A stretch of 13,074 nucleotides of DNA from positions 1 to 13,074 of the forward strand of contig CAZCAS010000030.1 in NCBI GenBank assembly GCA_964496725.1, given 5' to 3'. Below the pieces are notes generated by a model that saw nothing but the letters and a program-made list of their open reading frames with translations, made no database searches and had not been told where the DNA came from. Every line of letters starts with the position of its first letter. The first letter of the stretch is position 1. The stretch is from JAZGHN01 sp964496725. GTDB taxonomy: Bacteria; Chloroflexota; Dehalococcoidia; Dehalococcoidales; E44-bin46. Made by a program: the position numbers and the translations under genes. Positions 12,694 through 13,074 of this stretch are shown in pieces.

Positions 12694-13074
12694 ATGGAAA
12701 AAGCGGTTCCTATTGCTGAAGAGACAATTACTGAGCAGCTTAAATCACGCTGGTTAATTGATTTAGATTGGTACAAGCAGAGTAGTCGCTCATTTTCGAC
12801 TCTAGCTCAGCATTGCTTGTGTCCTGAGTGTCGTGGGCGGCTCAAGGAAGGGGAGCTTTCACTGGATGACCTGGTCACCACTATTAAAGATTGCTGCTCC
12901 CGGGTTCCGGATTTTATTGCCGATAACCTGCCCCTTTTGGAGCGTATATTCCGACTTTTTCTGGCTAACGGTAACCAGCCTCTTGATTTAGAGGAACTGG
13001 TAGAAAAACTGAGGGAACACCACGGGGGGATTTATCCTATTTCAGCTAAAGTTCTGTTTCGTCTTCTCGGAAGC
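12694..13074 (+). CDS. Unrecognised protein, 5' part only (runs off the window)
   Basis: ATG 12694 opens a frame of 127 codons with no stop before the window ends, so the gene is cut at its 3' side. The start is backed by GAGGG (12680-12684) nine bases upstream and it follows the DUF362 gene by five bases, so it probably belongs to the same operon. The visible part is soluble and mixed helical: EQLKSRWLIDLDWY (14-27), then a small Cys group (C41, C43, C46, with a CPEC knuckle at 43-46), an adjacent pair C67-C68, and a Leu-rich helical region (80-112). CPEC with the flanking RGRLK could bind a metal together with partners farther on, but a full zinc or iron-sulfur motif is not seen. I do not recognise the family. 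Confidence 0.7.
   Translation, partial: MEKAVPIAEETITEQLKSRWLIDLDWYKQSSRSFSTLAQHCLCPECRGRLKEGELSLDDLVTTIKDCCSRVPDFIADNLPLLERIFRLFLANGNQPLDLEELVEKLREHHGGIYPISAKVLFRLLGS

Noticed and set aside
1..13074. Defence system, prophage, insertion sequence or CRISPR array
   Set aside because: No integrase, transposase, spaced direct repeats, nuclease-helicase set or compositional break is visible. All genes but three are recognisable housekeeping families.

Overview
This window is ordinary, gene-dense bacterial chromosome with about 50% G+C by eye. It has short intergenic gaps, frequent TTG and GTG starts and strong GGAGG ribosome binding sites. The gene content and protein types point to Chloroflexota, most likely a Dehalococcoidia-like lineage: an archaeal-looking GlmM, paired GlmU-like proteins followed by GlmS, and a mobA-moeA-DUF362 cluster. 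That placement rests on remembered gene order and protein character, not on any search. There is no mobile element, CRISPR array, tRNA or rRNA in the window.

Left part (1-1546): the 3' end of a PHP-domain phosphoesterase closes on a good intrinsic terminator. A small membrane protein with an N-terminal B-box-like zinc module follows. It converges, 6 bases apart, with a minus-strand Sir2-family NAD-dependent protein deacetylase.

Centre (1664-7118): a tightly packed plus-strand operon encodes UDP-GlcNAc synthesis. The genes are a phosphoglucosamine mutase (GlmM), two tandem GlmU/RmlA-like proteins (nucleotidyltransferase plus left-handed beta-helix) and GlmS. GlmS makes glucosamine-6-P, GlmM converts it to glucosamine-1-P, and the GlmU-like pair acetylates and uridylylates it. 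Only the first of the pair keeps the acetyltransferase catalytic residues known from the archaeal-type enzyme, so the two appear to have divided the work. The second has no conventional start codon at a sensible distance from its very strong Shine-Dalgarno sequence; an ACG start codon is the best fit.

Right-centre (7221-9959): a small P-loop kinase behind its own likely promoter, a leucyl aminopeptidase (M17, PepA) and a UlaG-like metallo-beta-lactamase-fold hydrolase (UPF0173). These look like one housekeeping transcription unit.

Right end (9960-13074): a terminator-like element and an extended -10 promoter, then mobA, moeA (overlapping by 14 bases), a single-domain DUF362 protein and the start of an unrecognised cysteine-containing protein that runs off the window. 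This unit concerns molybdenum cofactor maturation. I found no convincing novel system. The most interesting points are the start-codon anomaly and functional split of the GlmU-like pair, and promoters that leave almost no leader.
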